Assembly: GCF_002338065.1 (NCBI RefSeq)
Contig: NZ_DDHJ01000001.1
Coordinates: forward strand, 62,001-126,000
DNA: 64,000 nt
Direction of reading: 5' to 3'
Source of the DNA: Pseudomonas sp. UBA1879
GTDB lineage: Bacteria; Pseudomonadota; Gammaproteobacteria; Pseudomonadales; Pseudomonadaceae
Shown: positions 44,179-53,916 of the stretch, piece by piece
How the letters are laid out: every line of letters starts with the position of its first letter
Numbering within the stretch: the first letter of the stretch is position 1
Notes under the pieces: generated by a model
Seen by the model: only the letters and a program-made list of their open reading frames with translations
The model's database searches: none
Told to the model about the DNA's origin: nothing
Translations under genes and position numbers: made by a program

Positions 44179-44184
44179 TAGAAT
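44179..44184 (+). promoter_or_regulatory. Possible -10 element of the purL promoter
   Basis: TAGAAT lies 44 bp before the purL ATG in the 214-bp gap between divergent mltF and purL. No good -35 is seen at 16-18 bp, so the call is weak. I see nothing else in this gap. Confidence 0.3.
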
Positions 44185-44228
44185 GCACGGCCTCAAAGCA
44201 CACCCCCTTCCCCGAGGCTGTCCCGACG

Positions 44229-47200
44229 ATGTTGATCCTGCGTGGTGCTCCCGCCCTTTCCGCCTTCCGCCACAAGAAATTACTTGAGCAGCTGAACGTC
44301 ACAGTTCCGGCTGTCAGTGGCCTCTACGCTGAATTCGCCCACTTCGCTGAGGTTACCGGCGTTCTGACCGAGGAAGAGCAACACGTCCTCGCGCGACTCT
44401 TGAAATACGGCCCGAGCGTCCCGGTTCAAGAGCCTCGCGGTCGGCTGTTTCTGGTGCTGCCGCGCTTCGGCACCATCTCGCCGTGGTCGAGCAAGGCCAC
44501 CGACATCGCACGTAACTGCAGCTTGACCAAGGTCCAGCGCATCGAGCGCGGCATTGCCTTTTATGTAGAAGGCCAGTCCAGCGACGCTGAAGCGCAGATC
44601 ATCGCCGACAACCTCCACGACCGCATGACCCAACTGGTCCTCAATGCGCTTGAAGACGCCGCCGGGCTGTTCAGCCACGCCGAGCCCAAGCCGCTGACCG
44701 CCGTGGACGTGCTGGGTGGCGGTCGTGCCGCGCTGGAAAAGGCCAACGTCGAACTGGGCCTGGCCTTGGCGGAAGACGAAATCGATTACCTGGTCAATGC
44801 CTTCGTGGGCCTCAAGCGCAACCCGCACGACATCGAACTGATGATGTTCGCCCAAGCCAACTCCGAGCACTGCCGCCACAAGATCTTCAACGCCAGTTGG
44901 GACATCGACGGCCAGAGCCAGGAAAAAAGCCTGTTCGGCATGATCAAGAACACTTACCAGATGCACAACGAAGGCGTGCTGTCCGCTTATAAGGACAACG
45001 CTTCGGTAATCGTCGGCAGTGTCGCGGGTCGTTTTTTCCCGAATCCTGAAACCCGCCAGTACGGCGCGGTGCAGGAACCGGTGCACATTCTGATGAAGGT
45101 CGAGACCCACAACCACCCGACCGCCATCGCTCCGTTCCCGGGCGCTTCCACCGGTTCCGGCGGCGAGATTCGCGACGAAGGCGCGACTGGCCGTGGCGCC
45201 AAGCCAAAAGCGGGCTTGACCGGCTTCACCGTTTCCAACCTGAACATTCCGGGTTTCGAGCAGCCTTGGGAACAGCCGTACGGCAAGCCTGAGCGCATCG
45301 TGACCCCGCTGGACATCATGATCGAAGGCCCGCTGGGCGGCGCCGCATTCAACAACGAATTCGGTCGTCCAGCCCTGACCGGCTATTTCCGTACCTTCGA
45401 ACAGTCGATTACCACGCCGCGTGGCGACGAAGTGCGCGGCTATCACAAGCCGATCATGCTGGCTGGCGGCATGGGCAACATCCGTGAAGACCACGTGCAG
45501 AAGGGCGAGATCACGGTCGGCGCCAAGCTGATCGTGCTGGGCGGCCCGGCCATGCTGATCGGCCTGGGTGGCGGCGCGGCTTCCTCCATGGCCACCGGCA
45601 CCAGTTCTGCGGACCTGGACTTCGCCTCGGTTCAGCGCGAAAACCCTGAAATGGAACGCCGTTGCCAGGAGGTCATCGACCGTTGCTGGCAGCTGGGCGA
45701 CCAGAACCCGATCGCCTTCATCCACGACGTGGGGGCGGGCGGTCTGTCCAACGCGTTCCCTGAACTGGTCAACGACGGGGGCCGTGGCGGTCGTTTCGAG
45801 CTGCGCAACGTGCCGAACGACGAACCGGGCATGGCCCCGCTGGAAATCTGGAGCAACGAATCCCAGGAGCGTTACGTCCTGGCCGTGAGCGCACCGGATT
45901 TCGAACGTTTCAAAGCGATCTGTGAACGTGAGCGTTGCCCATTCGCAGTCGTCGGTGAAGCCACCGAAGAGCCGCAACTGACAGTCACCGACAGCCACTT
46001 CGGCAACAGCCCGGTGGACATGCCGCTGGAAGTGCTGCTGGGCAAGGCGCCGCGCATGCATCGTTCGGCCAGTCGCGAACAAGAGCTGGGCGACGATTTC
46101 GACCCGAGCACCCTCGACCTCGAAGAAAGCGTGCAGCGCGTGCTGCATCACCCCGCCGTGGCCAGCAAAAGCTTCCTGATCACCATCGGCGACCGCAGCA
46201 TCACCGGTATGGTCAACCGCGACCAGATGGTCGGCCCGTGGCAAGTGCCCGTGGCGGACGTCGCCGTGACCGCCACCAGCTTCGACGTCTACACCGGCGA
46301 ATCGATGGCCATGGGTGAGCGCACCCCGCTGGCACTGCTGGACGCTCCGGCGTCCGGCCGCATGGCGATTGGCGAGACACTGACCAACATCGCCGCGTCA
46401 AGCATCGCGAAGATCTCCGACATCAAACTGTCGGCCAACTGGATGTCCGCAGCCGGTCACCCTGGCGAAGACGCACGTTTGTACGACACCGTGAAAGCGG
46501 TCGGCATGGAGTTGTGCCCTGAGCTGGGCATCACCATTCCGGTGGGCAAGGACTCGATGTCCATGAAAACCCGCTGGAGCGACGAAGGCACGGAGAAAAC
46601 CGTCACCTCGCCGCTGTCGCTGATCGTCACCGGTTTCGCGCCGGTCACCGACATTCGCAAGACCTTGACCCCTCAACTGCGCATGGACAAGGGCGAGACG
46701 GACCTGATCCTGATCGACCTGGGTCGCGGCCAGAACCGCATGGGTGCGTCGATCCTCGCGCAGACCCACGGCAAGCTGGGCAGCGCCGCGCCGGACGTTG
46801 ACGACGCTGAAGACCTGAAGGCGTTCTTCGCCGTGATTCAGGGCCTCAATGCCGATGGCCATCTGCTGGCTTACCACGACCGTTCCGACGGCGGCCTGAT
46901 CACCACCGCACTGGAAATGGCGTTCGCCGGCCACTGCGGGCTGAATCTGGAACTCGACACCCTGACTGGCAAGCGTGAGAAAGTCGCGGCCATTCTGTTC
47001 AACGAAGAGCTCGGCGCCGTGATTCAAGTGCGTCAGGACGCGACCCCGGTGGTGCTGGCGCAGTTCAGCGCCGCTGGTTTGGGCGAAGACTGCGTCGCTG
47101 TGATCGGCAAACCGGTCAACAACAGCGAGGTGGTCATCAGCCTGAACGGCGAGGCGCTGTTCAAAGGTGATCGTCGTCTGCTGCAACGTCAGTGGAGCGA

Positions 47201-48128
47201 GACCAGCTACCAGATCCAGCGTCTGCGCGACAATGCCGATTGCGCTGATCAGGAATTCGACGCCCTGTTGGAAGAAGACAACCTGGGCTTGAGCGTCAAG
47301 CTGGGTTACGACGTCAACGAAGACATCGCTGCGCCTTACATCAAGAAAGGCGTTCGACCACAGGTGGCGGTGCTGCGCGAGCAGGGCGTGAACGGCCAGG
47401 TTGAAATGGCAGCGGCTTTCGACCGTGCCGGATTTGCTTCGGTCGATGTGCACATGAGCGACATCCTTGCAGGCCGTGTTGACCTCAGCGAGTTCAAAGG
47501 CCTGGTGGCGTGCGGTGGTTTCTCCTACGGCGACGTTCTCGGTGCGGGCGAAGGCTGGGCCAAGTCTGCGTTGTTCAACAGTCGTGCGCGTGATGCGTTT
47601 CAAGGTTTCTTCGAACGTTCCGACAGCTTCGCATTGGGCGTGTGCAATGGTTGCCAGATGATGTCCAACCTCAGCGAGCTGATTCCGGGCAGCGAATTCT
47701 GGCCACACTTCGTGCGCAACCGCTCCGAGCAGTTCGAAGGGCGTGTCGCGATGGTGGAGGTGCAGAAGTCGGCGTCGATCTTCCTGCAAGGCATGGCCGG
47801 GTCTCGCATGCCGATCGCCATCGCTCACGGTGAAGGTCACGCGGAGTTCAAATCACCTGACGCGCTGCTGGAAACCGATGTGTCCGGCACCGTCGCTCTT
47901 CGCTTCGTCGACAACCACGGCAAAGTCACCGAAACCTACCCCGCCAACCCCAATGGCTCGCCGCGCGGGATTACCGGCCTGACCACCCTCGACGGTCGCG
48001 TCACCATCATGATGCCGCACCCTGAGCGCGTGTTCCGCGCCGTGACCAACTCGTGGCGTCCGGACGAGTGGACTGAAGATGGCGCGTGGATGCGGATGTT
48101 CCGCAACGCGCGCGTCTGGGTCAATTAA
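44229..48128 (+). CDS. purL: Phosphoribosylformylglycinamidine synthase
   Basis: A 1299-residue large-form PurL (FGAM synthase), fourth step of purine synthesis. The N-terminal and linker domains are followed by two AIR-synthetase-like ATP domains (PTAIAPFPGASTGSGGEIRD, GGPAMLIGLGGGAASSMA; later KDSMSMKTRW, DRSDGGL). The C-terminal glutamine amidotransferase contains GVCNGCQMM (nucleophile Cys) and AHGEGHAEF. The start is ATG 44229 (MLILRGAPALSAF). The frame stays open upstream, but that sequence is the mltF intergenic region. Confidence 0.97.
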   Translation: MLILRGAPALSAFRHKKLLEQLNVTVPAVSGLYAEFAHFAEVTGVLTEEEQHVLARLLKYGPSVPVQEPRGRLFLVLPRFGTISPWSSKATDIARNCSLTKVQRIERGIAFYVEGQSSDAEAQIIADNLHDRMTQLVLNALEDAAGLFSHAEPKPLTAVDVLGGGRAALEKANVELGLALAEDEIDYLVNAFVGLKRNPHDIELMMFAQANSEHCRHKIFNASWDIDGQSQEKSLFGMIKNTYQMHNEGVLSAYKDNASVIVGSVAGRFFPNPETRQYGAVQEPVHILMKVETHNHPTAIAPFPGASTGSGGEIRDEGATGRGAKPKAGLTGFTVSNLNIPGFEQPWEQPYGKPERIVTPLDIMIEGPLGGAAFNNEFGRPALTGYFRTFEQSITTPRGDEVRGYHKPIMLAGGMGNIREDHVQKGEITVGAKLIVLGGPAMLIGLGGGAASSMATGTSSADLDFASVQRENPEMERRCQEVIDRCWQLGDQNPIAFIHDVGAGGLSNAFPELVNDGGRGGRFELRNVPNDEPGMAPLEIWSNESQERYVLAVSAPDFERFKAICERERCPFAVVGEATEEPQLTVTDSHFGNSPVDMPLEVLLGKAPRMHRSASREQELGDDFDPSTLDLEESVQRVLHHPAVASKSFLITIGDRSITGMVNRDQMVGPWQVPVADVAVTATSFDVYTGESMAMGERTPLALLDAPASGRMAIGETLTNIAASSIAKISDIKLSANWMSAAGHPGEDARLYDTVKAVGMELCPELGITIPVGKDSMSMKTRWSDEGTEKTVTSPLSLIVTGFAPVTDIRKTLTPQLRMDKGETDLILIDLGRGQNRMGASILAQTHGKLGSAAPDVDDAEDLKAFFAVIQGLNADGHLLAYHDRSDGGLITTALEMAFAGHCGLNLELDTLTGKREKVAAILFNEELGAVIQVRQDATPVVLAQFSAAGLGEDCVAVIGKPVNNSEVVISLNGEALFKGDRRLLQRQWSETSYQIQRLRDNADCADQEFDALLEEDNLGLSVKLGYDVNEDIAAPYIKKGVRPQVAVLREQGVNGQVEMAAAFDRAGFASVDVHMSDILAGRVDLSEFKGLVACGGFSYGDVLGAGEGWAKSALFNSRARDAFQGFFERSDSFALGVCNGCQMMSNLSELIPGSEFWPHFVRNRSEQFEGRVAMVEVQKSASIFLQGMAGSRMPIAIAHGEGHAEFKSPDALLETDVSGTVALRFVDNHGKVTETYPANPNGSPRGITGLTTLDGRVTIMMPHPERVFRAVTNSWRPDEWTEDGAWMRMFRNARVWVN

Positions 48129-48134
48129 TCGCTG

Positions 48135-48446
48135 ATGTACAAGCTCGCCTTCTTCGTACCGCCGAGCCATGTGGAGCAGGTCAAAAGCGCGTTGTTCGCC
48201 GCCGGTGCGGGGCGAATCGGTGCTTACGACAGCTGCTCATGGCAGGTGCTCGGCATGGGCCAGTTCCGCCCACTGGACGGCAGCCAGCCGTTCATTGGGC
48301 AGACCGGCGAAGTCGAGCAAGTCGAAGAGTGGAAGGTCGAGCTTGTCGTCGCCGATGAATTGATCCAGCAGGTTGTGGCGGCCCTCAAAAGCAGCCACCC
48401 CTACGAAACCCCGGCCTATGACGTGTGGAAGCTCGCGGATTTCTGA
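48135..48446 (+). CDS. YqfO/NIF3-like domain protein
   Basis: A 103-residue protein matching the small inserted alpha/beta domain of YqfO/NIF3 proteins, also seen as a stand-alone protein in Pseudomonas. It has YKLAFFVPPSHVEQVKSALF at the N-terminus, the GAGRIGAYDSCSW segment and HPYETPAYDVW near the end, the PII/CutA-like fold pattern. Function unknown. It starts 6 bp after purL and is probably cotranscribed with it. Confidence 0.83.
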   Translation: MYKLAFFVPPSHVEQVKSALFAAGAGRIGAYDSCSWQVLGMGQFRPLDGSQPFIGQTGEVEQVEEWKVELVVADELIQQVVAALKSSHPYETPAYDVWKLADF

Positions 48447-48479
48447 AGCAGATTGCGTGTCTTTGGCACACCGCAAAAG

Positions 48480-48566
48480 TAGGAGCCGGCTTGCTGGCGA
48501 AGGCGGCGGGTCAGTTAAAACGATGTTGACTGGTCCACCGCCTTCGCCAGCAAGCCGGCTCCTACC
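48480..48566. repeat. REP palindrome pair
   Basis: TAGGAGCCGGCTTGCTGGCG and the inverse CGCCAGCAAGCCGGCTCCTA enclose about 45 bases, between the YqfO-like gene and nagE. Confidence 0.85.
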
Positions 48567-48599
48567 ATAGGTGTCTCCCGCAGGAGGTTGTGTCGCCTG

Positions 48600-50285
48600 T
48601 CAGGTCGGTTTGACCATCCCCCGCACCGCCTCGCTCAACCCTTGCGCACCATCCCCTACCAACACATGCCACACGCCGTTCCCCAGGCTTCGCACCCCTT
48701 GCGACCCCAACGCTTCCAGTTGACCCGCCGCCAACGACTGGCCTTCCTTCAATTGCACCCGCAGTCGGGTCAGTGCCACGCATTCCACGTCTGCAATGCC
48801 TTTACCACCCAGCGCCTTGAACCATTGCGCTGCCTGTGCGATGTCGACTGTTTGACGAGGAGCCGCAACGACCGGCTCCCCAGCCACTGGCGTCTTCGCC
48901 GCATGGGGGAGGGCGTTGCGCAGTTCGTCTGCCAGGCCATCGGCCATTGGCCCGACCACCACTTGCAGACTTCCCGCATTCCCCGGACGCACCACCGCCA
49001 TCGCGCCCAGCGCTTTCAGTTCGTTGTCCTGCGCTTTGTTGCGGTCCACCAGTTGCAGACGCAAGCGTGTGGTGCAGGCGTCAATCCCGAGTAGATTGTC
49101 AGCGCCGCCCAACGCATTGATGTAAGCGCCGGCGCGGTCGCTTTGGGCCAATTGAGCGGTAGTGGCGACGACCTGTTCACGCCCGGGTGTTTTCAAGTTG
49201 AAGCGCTTGATGCACTGGTCGAACACCACGTAATAGATCAGCGCGTATGCCAAGCCCACTGGAAACACCAGCCAGCCATTGGTGGACTTGCCCCAGCCCA
49301 ATGCCATGTCGATAGCGCCGCCTGAAAACGTGAAACCCAAATGGATGTTGAGCAGGTTCGTGACCGCCATCGACAAGCCGGTCAGCAGTGCGTGCAGCAC
49401 ATAGAGCATCGGCGCGAGGAACATAAACGCGAATTCGATCGGCTCGGTCACGCCAGTCAAGGCCGAAGTCAGGGCCATCGACAGCAGAATCCCGCCGATC
49501 AGCTTGCGGTTTTCGGGCAGCGCATTGCGGTACATCGCCAGACAGGCCGCAGGCAGACCGAAAATCATCATCGGGAACATGCCGGTCATGAACTGGCCCG
49601 CATGGGGATCGCCCGCAAAATAGCGCGCCAGATCGCCGGTGACTGCACGGCCGGTATCAGGGTCGGTGAAGCTGCCAAACACGAACCACACCAGGTTATT
49701 CAGGATGTGGTGCAGACCGGTGATGATCAGGATTCGGTTCATCACGCCGAAGAAAAACGCGCCGATGCTGCCGCTGTCCAGCATCAGTTGGCCGAGGGTG
49801 TTGATGCCCTGTTGCACCGGTGGCCAGATCAGCCCGAACACCAACCCCAGCACCACCGCCGACAGCCCTGTGACAATCGGCACGAACCGACGCCCGCCAA
49901 AAAACGCCAGGTATTCGGGCAGATGAATGTCCTTGAAGCGGTTGTACATCGCGCCGCCCAGCAGGCCCGAGATGATCCCGGCGAGCATGCCCATGTCGAT
50001 GTGCGGGTCGAGCACCTTGAGGGTCGAGGTCATGACCAGATAGCCGATCGCACCGGCCAGACCCGCCGTACCGTTGTTGTCGCGGGCGAAGCCCACGGCG
50101 ATGCCGATGGCGAAGATCAGCGCCAGGTTGCTGAAGATCGCGTTGCCCGCCGAGTGAATGATCGCGATGTCCAGCAGGTCGGTATCGCCCAGACGCAGCA
50201 ACAGACCGGCAATCGGCAGAATCGCGATGGGCAGCATCAACGCGCGCCCCAGCCGCTGCAACCCTTCGATGAAATGTTGGTACAT
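48600..50285 (-). CDS. nagE: PTS N-acetylglucosamine-specific EIICBB (NagE)
   Basis: A 561-residue PTS permease. The EIIC membrane domain (1-about 365, about ten TM segments, with GLHHILNNLVWFVFG and GVTEPIEFAF sugar-site motifs) carries GlcNAc across the membrane. A first EIIB domain has the phosphorylated Cys404 (IDACTTRLRL). A second EIIB-like domain (about 482-561) reads ECVALTRLRV, with Ala504 at the phospho-Cys position and a shifted Cys502, so it is probably non-phosphorylatable. There is no fused EIIA; that domain is in the adjacent FPr protein. It is last in the nag operon. Confidence 0.92.
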   Translation of the reverse strand: MYQHFIEGLQRLGRALMLPIAILPIAGLLLRLGDTDLLDIAIIHSAGNAIFSNLALIFAIGIAVGFARDNNGTAGLAGAIGYLVMTSTLKVLDPHIDMGMLAGIISGLLGGAMYNRFKDIHLPEYLAFFGGRRFVPIVTGLSAVVLGLVFGLIWPPVQQGINTLGQLMLDSGSIGAFFFGVMNRILIITGLHHILNNLVWFVFGSFTDPDTGRAVTGDLARYFAGDPHAGQFMTGMFPMMIFGLPAACLAMYRNALPENRKLIGGILLSMALTSALTGVTEPIEFAFMFLAPMLYVLHALLTGLSMAVTNLLNIHLGFTFSGGAIDMALGWGKSTNGWLVFPVGLAYALIYYVVFDQCIKRFNLKTPGREQVVATTAQLAQSDRAGAYINALGGADNLLGIDACTTRLRLQLVDRNKAQDNELKALGAMAVVRPGNAGSLQVVVGPMADGLADELRNALPHAAKTPVAGEPVVAAPRQTVDIAQAAQWFKALGGKGIADVECVALTRLRVQLKEGQSLAAGQLEALGSQGVRSLGNGVWHVLVGDGAQGLSEAVRGMVKPT

Positions 50286-50318
50286 GACGTCGCTCCTTGA
50301 GGTGATCGTTCTTGTTAT

Positions 50319-52856
50319 TCAGGCGATGGCTTTTGGCGTCAGAACCTGCGTTTGAAAGGTGCGGCAGGCCTCACGCACGGCTTCGGCACTGGTCAGGTTC
50401 ATCACGTGTTGAGCCAGTGCCTCACATTGGCGGACGTCCAGCTCGCGGACCTGAGCCTTGATTTCCGGCACTTGAGGCGGACTCACTGACAGCTCGCGCA
50501 CACCCAGCCCGATCAGCGCAGCCGTGGCCAGCGGGTCGGACGCCAGCGCGCCACACACACCGACCCAGCGGCCTTTATCCTGGGCGGCGGTGCAGGTCAT
50601 GGCGATCAGGCGCAAGAGGGCGGGGTGCAGCGCGTCGACGCGCGCCGCGAGCCCCGCATGGTCCCGGTCCATGGCCAAGGTGTATTGCGACAAATCGTTG
50701 GTGCCGATGGACAGAAAGTCCGCGTGTTCGGCCAGTTGCCCGGCGAGCAAGGCAGCAGACGGCACCTCGATCATCACGCCCAATTCAGGGCGCTCGCTGA
50801 TGCCGGCTTCCAGGGCCAATGCGTCGATGCGCGCCCGCACCGCCAGCAGTTCGCTGACCTCGCTGATCATCGGCAGCAGAATGCGGCAACGCGCCAGCGG
50901 CTTGACCCGCAACAGCGCCCGCAGCTGTTGATCGAGCAGCCCGGGACGGGCCTGGCCCAGACGAATGCCGCGCAGGCCCAGCACTGGATTGGCTTCGGCG
51001 GGGAGGGGCAGGTATTCCAGTTGCTTGTCGCCGCCGACGTCGATGGTGCGGATGATCACCGGTTTCTCGGGCATGGCGTCGAGCACCGACTGATAGGCCG
51101 ACAGCTGCTCGTCCTCAGTGGGGGCGATTTTGCGATCCACGAACAGAAACTCGGTGCGCAGCAGGCCCACGCCATCGGCGCCATTGAGCTGCGCGTTTTC
51201 AGCGTCGGCTCGGGACGCGACGTTGGCCGCGACCTCAATGCCGACGCCGTCCTGCGTGTGTGCAGGGAGATGCGCCTGTTGCTGCTGTAGCTGGCGCTGT
51301 TCGAAGCGCTGTGTGCGAAGGGTCTGAATGTCCTGTAGGCGAGCCGCATCGGGCTTGAGTTCCAGCCGCCCGTTGTCGGCATCCAGCACCACGTCTTGAT
51401 CGGACGCGACGTCGAGCAGCGCCGACCCCAGTGCCACCAGGCACGGCAGACCCTTGCTGCGGGCGAGGATGGCGACGTGGGACGTGGCGCCGCCATCCGC
51501 CATGCAAATCCCGCCGACGCCACGCTGCACCAGCATCAGCAGGTCTGACGGGGTCAGTTCGCGAGCGATGACGATAGCGCCGGCCGGTACTTCAATGTTT
51601 CGCGCATCGCCGAGCAACGTCAGCAATACCCGTTGACGCAGGTCGCGCAGGTCGTTGGCGCGTTCGGCGAGCAGAGGATTGCCGAGGTTTTCCAGTACCG
51701 CGCACTGGGCCAGCACAGCCTGACTCCAGGCGTGGGTCGCGCTCTGCCCTTGATCGATGGCGTCGTAGGCCGCGTCGAGCAGGGCCGGGTCTTCGAGCAT
51801 CGCCAGGTGCGTGGCGAAGATCGCGCTCTGTTCGTGATGCTGATGGTCGAGAGAGGTGCTGACGTCGGCACGAACCTGTACCAGGCCCTCAGTGAGAATC
51901 TGGCGTTGTTCGTCAGGACGGTGGCCGCCGAAGTCTTCTTCCAGCTCAATCGTGTCGAGCCGGAACAATGGGCCGCTGGCCAGGCCGGGGGATGCGGTCA
52001 CCCCGCGCAGTACGGCGTGTTCGAGATCTCCCTTTTCGTTGCCCAGGGGCGTGACAGGGGCCATTGGCGCTTGCGGTTTTTCGTCCGGGGAGGGCGTGGA
52101 CAGCGTCTTGAGCAGCGCCTGCAACGCCACGTCGCTGTCATGCCCCAGACACACCACTTCCACCTCATCCTGCTCGGCCACGCCAAGGCCCATCAGGCCG
52201 GTAACGCTGTCGGTCGAGGCACTGGCCCCGGCGAAATGCAGCTCGGCATGGCTCGAGAATTGGCGGGCCGTATGACGCACCAGCGCGGCAGGACGCGCAT
52301 GCAATCCGCCGCTGTGAGCCACGCGAATGGTGCCGCGGGCCTGTTTGGCCCGAACATCGGTGTTTGCGGCCGCTTGCGTGTCTTGGGCCACACCTTCGAT
52401 GATCAGCAACGGTTCGCCCACGTTCACCGAGCCAAAAGGCCGGGCGGGCGTCACGCTGTAACGATCACTGTTCAGCAGAATCAGCGGGCTGACCAAGCTA
52501 CGGCTTTCGCGGGCCACCTTGTCCAGATCGAAGCGCAATAGCGGTTGGCCGTCCTTCACCCGTTGGCCGTCTTTGACCAACGCTTCAAAGCCTTCGCCAT
52601 TCAGCCCCACGGTGTCGATGCCCACGTGCAGCAGCCACTCGCTGCCGTTATCGGCCCGCAGATTCACGGCATGGCGAGTGCGCGCGACATTAATGACCAC
52701 CCCGGCGAAGGGCGCGTGCAGCACGGCATCCAGTGGATCAATGGCAATGCCGACGCCCATGGCGCCCTCGGCGAACACCGGGTCAGGCACTTGGGCCATC
52801 TCCAGTACCGCTCCGCTGAACGGGGCGCTGAACGTCATTTGTTTGTTGTTATGCAT
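50319..52856 (-). CDS. nagF: PTS fusion protein EIIA(Glc-type)-HPr-EI
   Basis: An 845-residue soluble phosphoryl carrier made of three domains. EIIA (1-about 150) has active His77 (WLLHVGID). HPr (about 173-255) has His186 (GGLHARPAALV). Enzyme I (about 280-845) has His460 (GGATSHVAILAR), the PEP-binding GADGVGLLRTEFLF segment and GTNDLSQYTLAMDR. It takes phosphate from PEP and passes it to NagE, so the operon is self-sufficient for GlcNAc uptake. The start is Met 52856; Met 7 codons in is an alternative. It lies between nagE and the SIS-domain gene. Confidence 0.93.
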   Translation of the reverse strand: MHNNKQMTFSAPFSGAVLEMAQVPDPVFAEGAMGVGIAIDPLDAVLHAPFAGVVINVARTRHAVNLRADNGSEWLLHVGIDTVGLNGEGFEALVKDGQRVKDGQPLLRFDLDKVARESRSLVSPLILLNSDRYSVTPARPFGSVNVGEPLLIIEGVAQDTQAAANTDVRAKQARGTIRVAHSGGLHARPAALVRHTARQFSSHAELHFAGASASTDSVTGLMGLGVAEQDEVEVVCLGHDSDVALQALLKTLSTPSPDEKPQAPMAPVTPLGNEKGDLEHAVLRGVTASPGLASGPLFRLDTIELEEDFGGHRPDEQRQILTEGLVQVRADVSTSLDHQHHEQSAIFATHLAMLEDPALLDAAYDAIDQGQSATHAWSQAVLAQCAVLENLGNPLLAERANDLRDLRQRVLLTLLGDARNIEVPAGAIVIARELTPSDLLMLVQRGVGGICMADGGATSHVAILARSKGLPCLVALGSALLDVASDQDVVLDADNGRLELKPDAARLQDIQTLRTQRFEQRQLQQQQAHLPAHTQDGVGIEVAANVASRADAENAQLNGADGVGLLRTEFLFVDRKIAPTEDEQLSAYQSVLDAMPEKPVIIRTIDVGGDKQLEYLPLPAEANPVLGLRGIRLGQARPGLLDQQLRALLRVKPLARCRILLPMISEVSELLAVRARIDALALEAGISERPELGVMIEVPSAALLAGQLAEHADFLSIGTNDLSQYTLAMDRDHAGLAARVDALHPALLRLIAMTCTAAQDKGRWVGVCGALASDPLATAALIGLGVRELSVSPPQVPEIKAQVRELDVRQCEALAQHVMNLTSAEAVREACRTFQTQVLTPKAIA

Positions 52857-52893
52857 GACATCGTCCTTGTTGGCGTCGCTCGAAGGCGCGGAA

Positions 52894-53916
52894 TCAATGG
52901 GTTTTGGTGACTTTGCTCAAGTGTCGTGGCTGATCGGGATCCAGCCCCCGGGCTTCGGCCAGGCCCGCTGCCATCACGTAAAAACTCTGGATCGCGAGAA
53001 TCGGGTCAAGGGCCGGGTGGTCGGCGCAACTCAGGGTCAGGTCGCGTTCGGGAACGTCGTCGGGGGCTGCCAGCAACACCTTCGCACCGCGTTCGCGCAT
53101 GTCGGTGGCGAGGGCGAGCAGGCTGGCCTGTTCGGCGCCTCGGGTGGCAAAGATCAGCAGCGGATAGTGATCGCCCACCAGCGCCATCGGGCCATGGCGC
53201 ACTTCCGCGCTGCTGAACGCTTCGGCCTGAATGCCCGACGTCTCTTTAAACTTGAGCGCCGCTTCCTGAGCGATGGCGAAACCGGTGCCGCGACCGATCA
53301 CCATCAGCCGCTCACAGTCGCGCAGCGCATCGATGGCCACGGACCAGTCCTGGCGCGCGGCGTCATGTAAGCGTTCAGGGAGGGTTTCGCCGGCCAGTAG
53401 CAGTGCGGAATCATGCTGCCAGTGCGCGATCAGTCGGGCGCTGGCGCTGAGGGTGGCGATGAAGCTTTTGGTCGCTGCAACGCTCAGTTCAGGCCCCGCG
53501 CTCAGCGGCAGCACGTACTCACAGGCCTGTTCGAGAGGCGAGCCCGCGGCGTTGACCATGGCAATGGTCAAGGCGCCGCGTTCACGCAGTGTGCGCAGGC
53601 TGTCCACCAGATCCGGACTTTGGCCGGACTGCGAGAAGCCGATGGCAGGCTGGTTCTCAACACGCAAGGGCGAATCGTGCAGGGTCACCACCGACATCGG
53701 CAGCGACGCCACAGGGACGCCCACGTGCTGCATGGTCAGATAGGCAAAGTAGCTGGCGGCGTGATCGGAACTGCCCCGGGCCACGGAGAGCACGACGTGA
53801 GGCGCGGTCTGACGCAGACGCTGCGCAAGGTCGATCAGGCGCGGTTCGAGCACGGTCAACTGATGCCGCACGACGTCCGCTGAGGCGAGGGCCTCTTCAA
53901 GCATTTTCGAGTTCAA
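52894..53916 (-). CDS. SIS-domain glucosamine-6-phosphate deaminase (NagB-II type)
   Basis: A 340-residue protein with two SIS domains like the isomerase half of GlmS. Motifs include SVARGSSDHAASYFAYL (sugar-phosphate loop), GFSQSGQSPDLVDSLR and ETSGIQAEAFSSAEVRHGP. NagB-II proteins deaminate glucosamine-6-P to fructose-6-P and ammonia and replace the classical NagB, which is absent from this operon. The start overlaps nagA by 20 bp. The function fits the pathway; AgaS- or FrlB-like specificity is the alternative. Confidence 0.87.
   Translation of the reverse strand: MNSKMLEEALASADVVRHQLTVLEPRLIDLAQRLRQTAPHVVLSVARGSSDHAASYFAYLTMQHVGVPVASLPMSVVTLHDSPLRVENQPAIGFSQSGQSPDLVDSLRTLRERGALTIAMVNAAGSPLEQACEYVLPLSAGPELSVAATKSFIATLSASARLIAHWQHDSALLLAGETLPERLHDAARQDWSVAIDALRDCERLMVIGRGTGFAIAQEAALKFKETSGIQAEAFSSAEVRHGPMALVGDHYPLLIFATRGAEQASLLALATDMRERGAKVLLAAPDDVPERDLTLSCADHPALDPILAIQSFYVMAAGLAEARGLDPDQPRHLSKVTKTH

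Noticed and set aside
43857..44228. Longer N-terminus of PurL (124 extra residues)
   Set aside because: The extension overlaps the divergent mltF coding region and its intergenic gap, and PurL proteins begin MLxLRGAPALSAFR, which is at 44229.
44280..46244. 654-codon open frame on the minus strand inside purL, and similar long frames at 46398-47840 and 13246-14919
   Set aside because: They are exact antisense shadows of purL, rodZ and ispG in high-GC DNA. Composition is rich in His, Arg and Gln with no recognisable domain, and no ribosome-binding site is evident.
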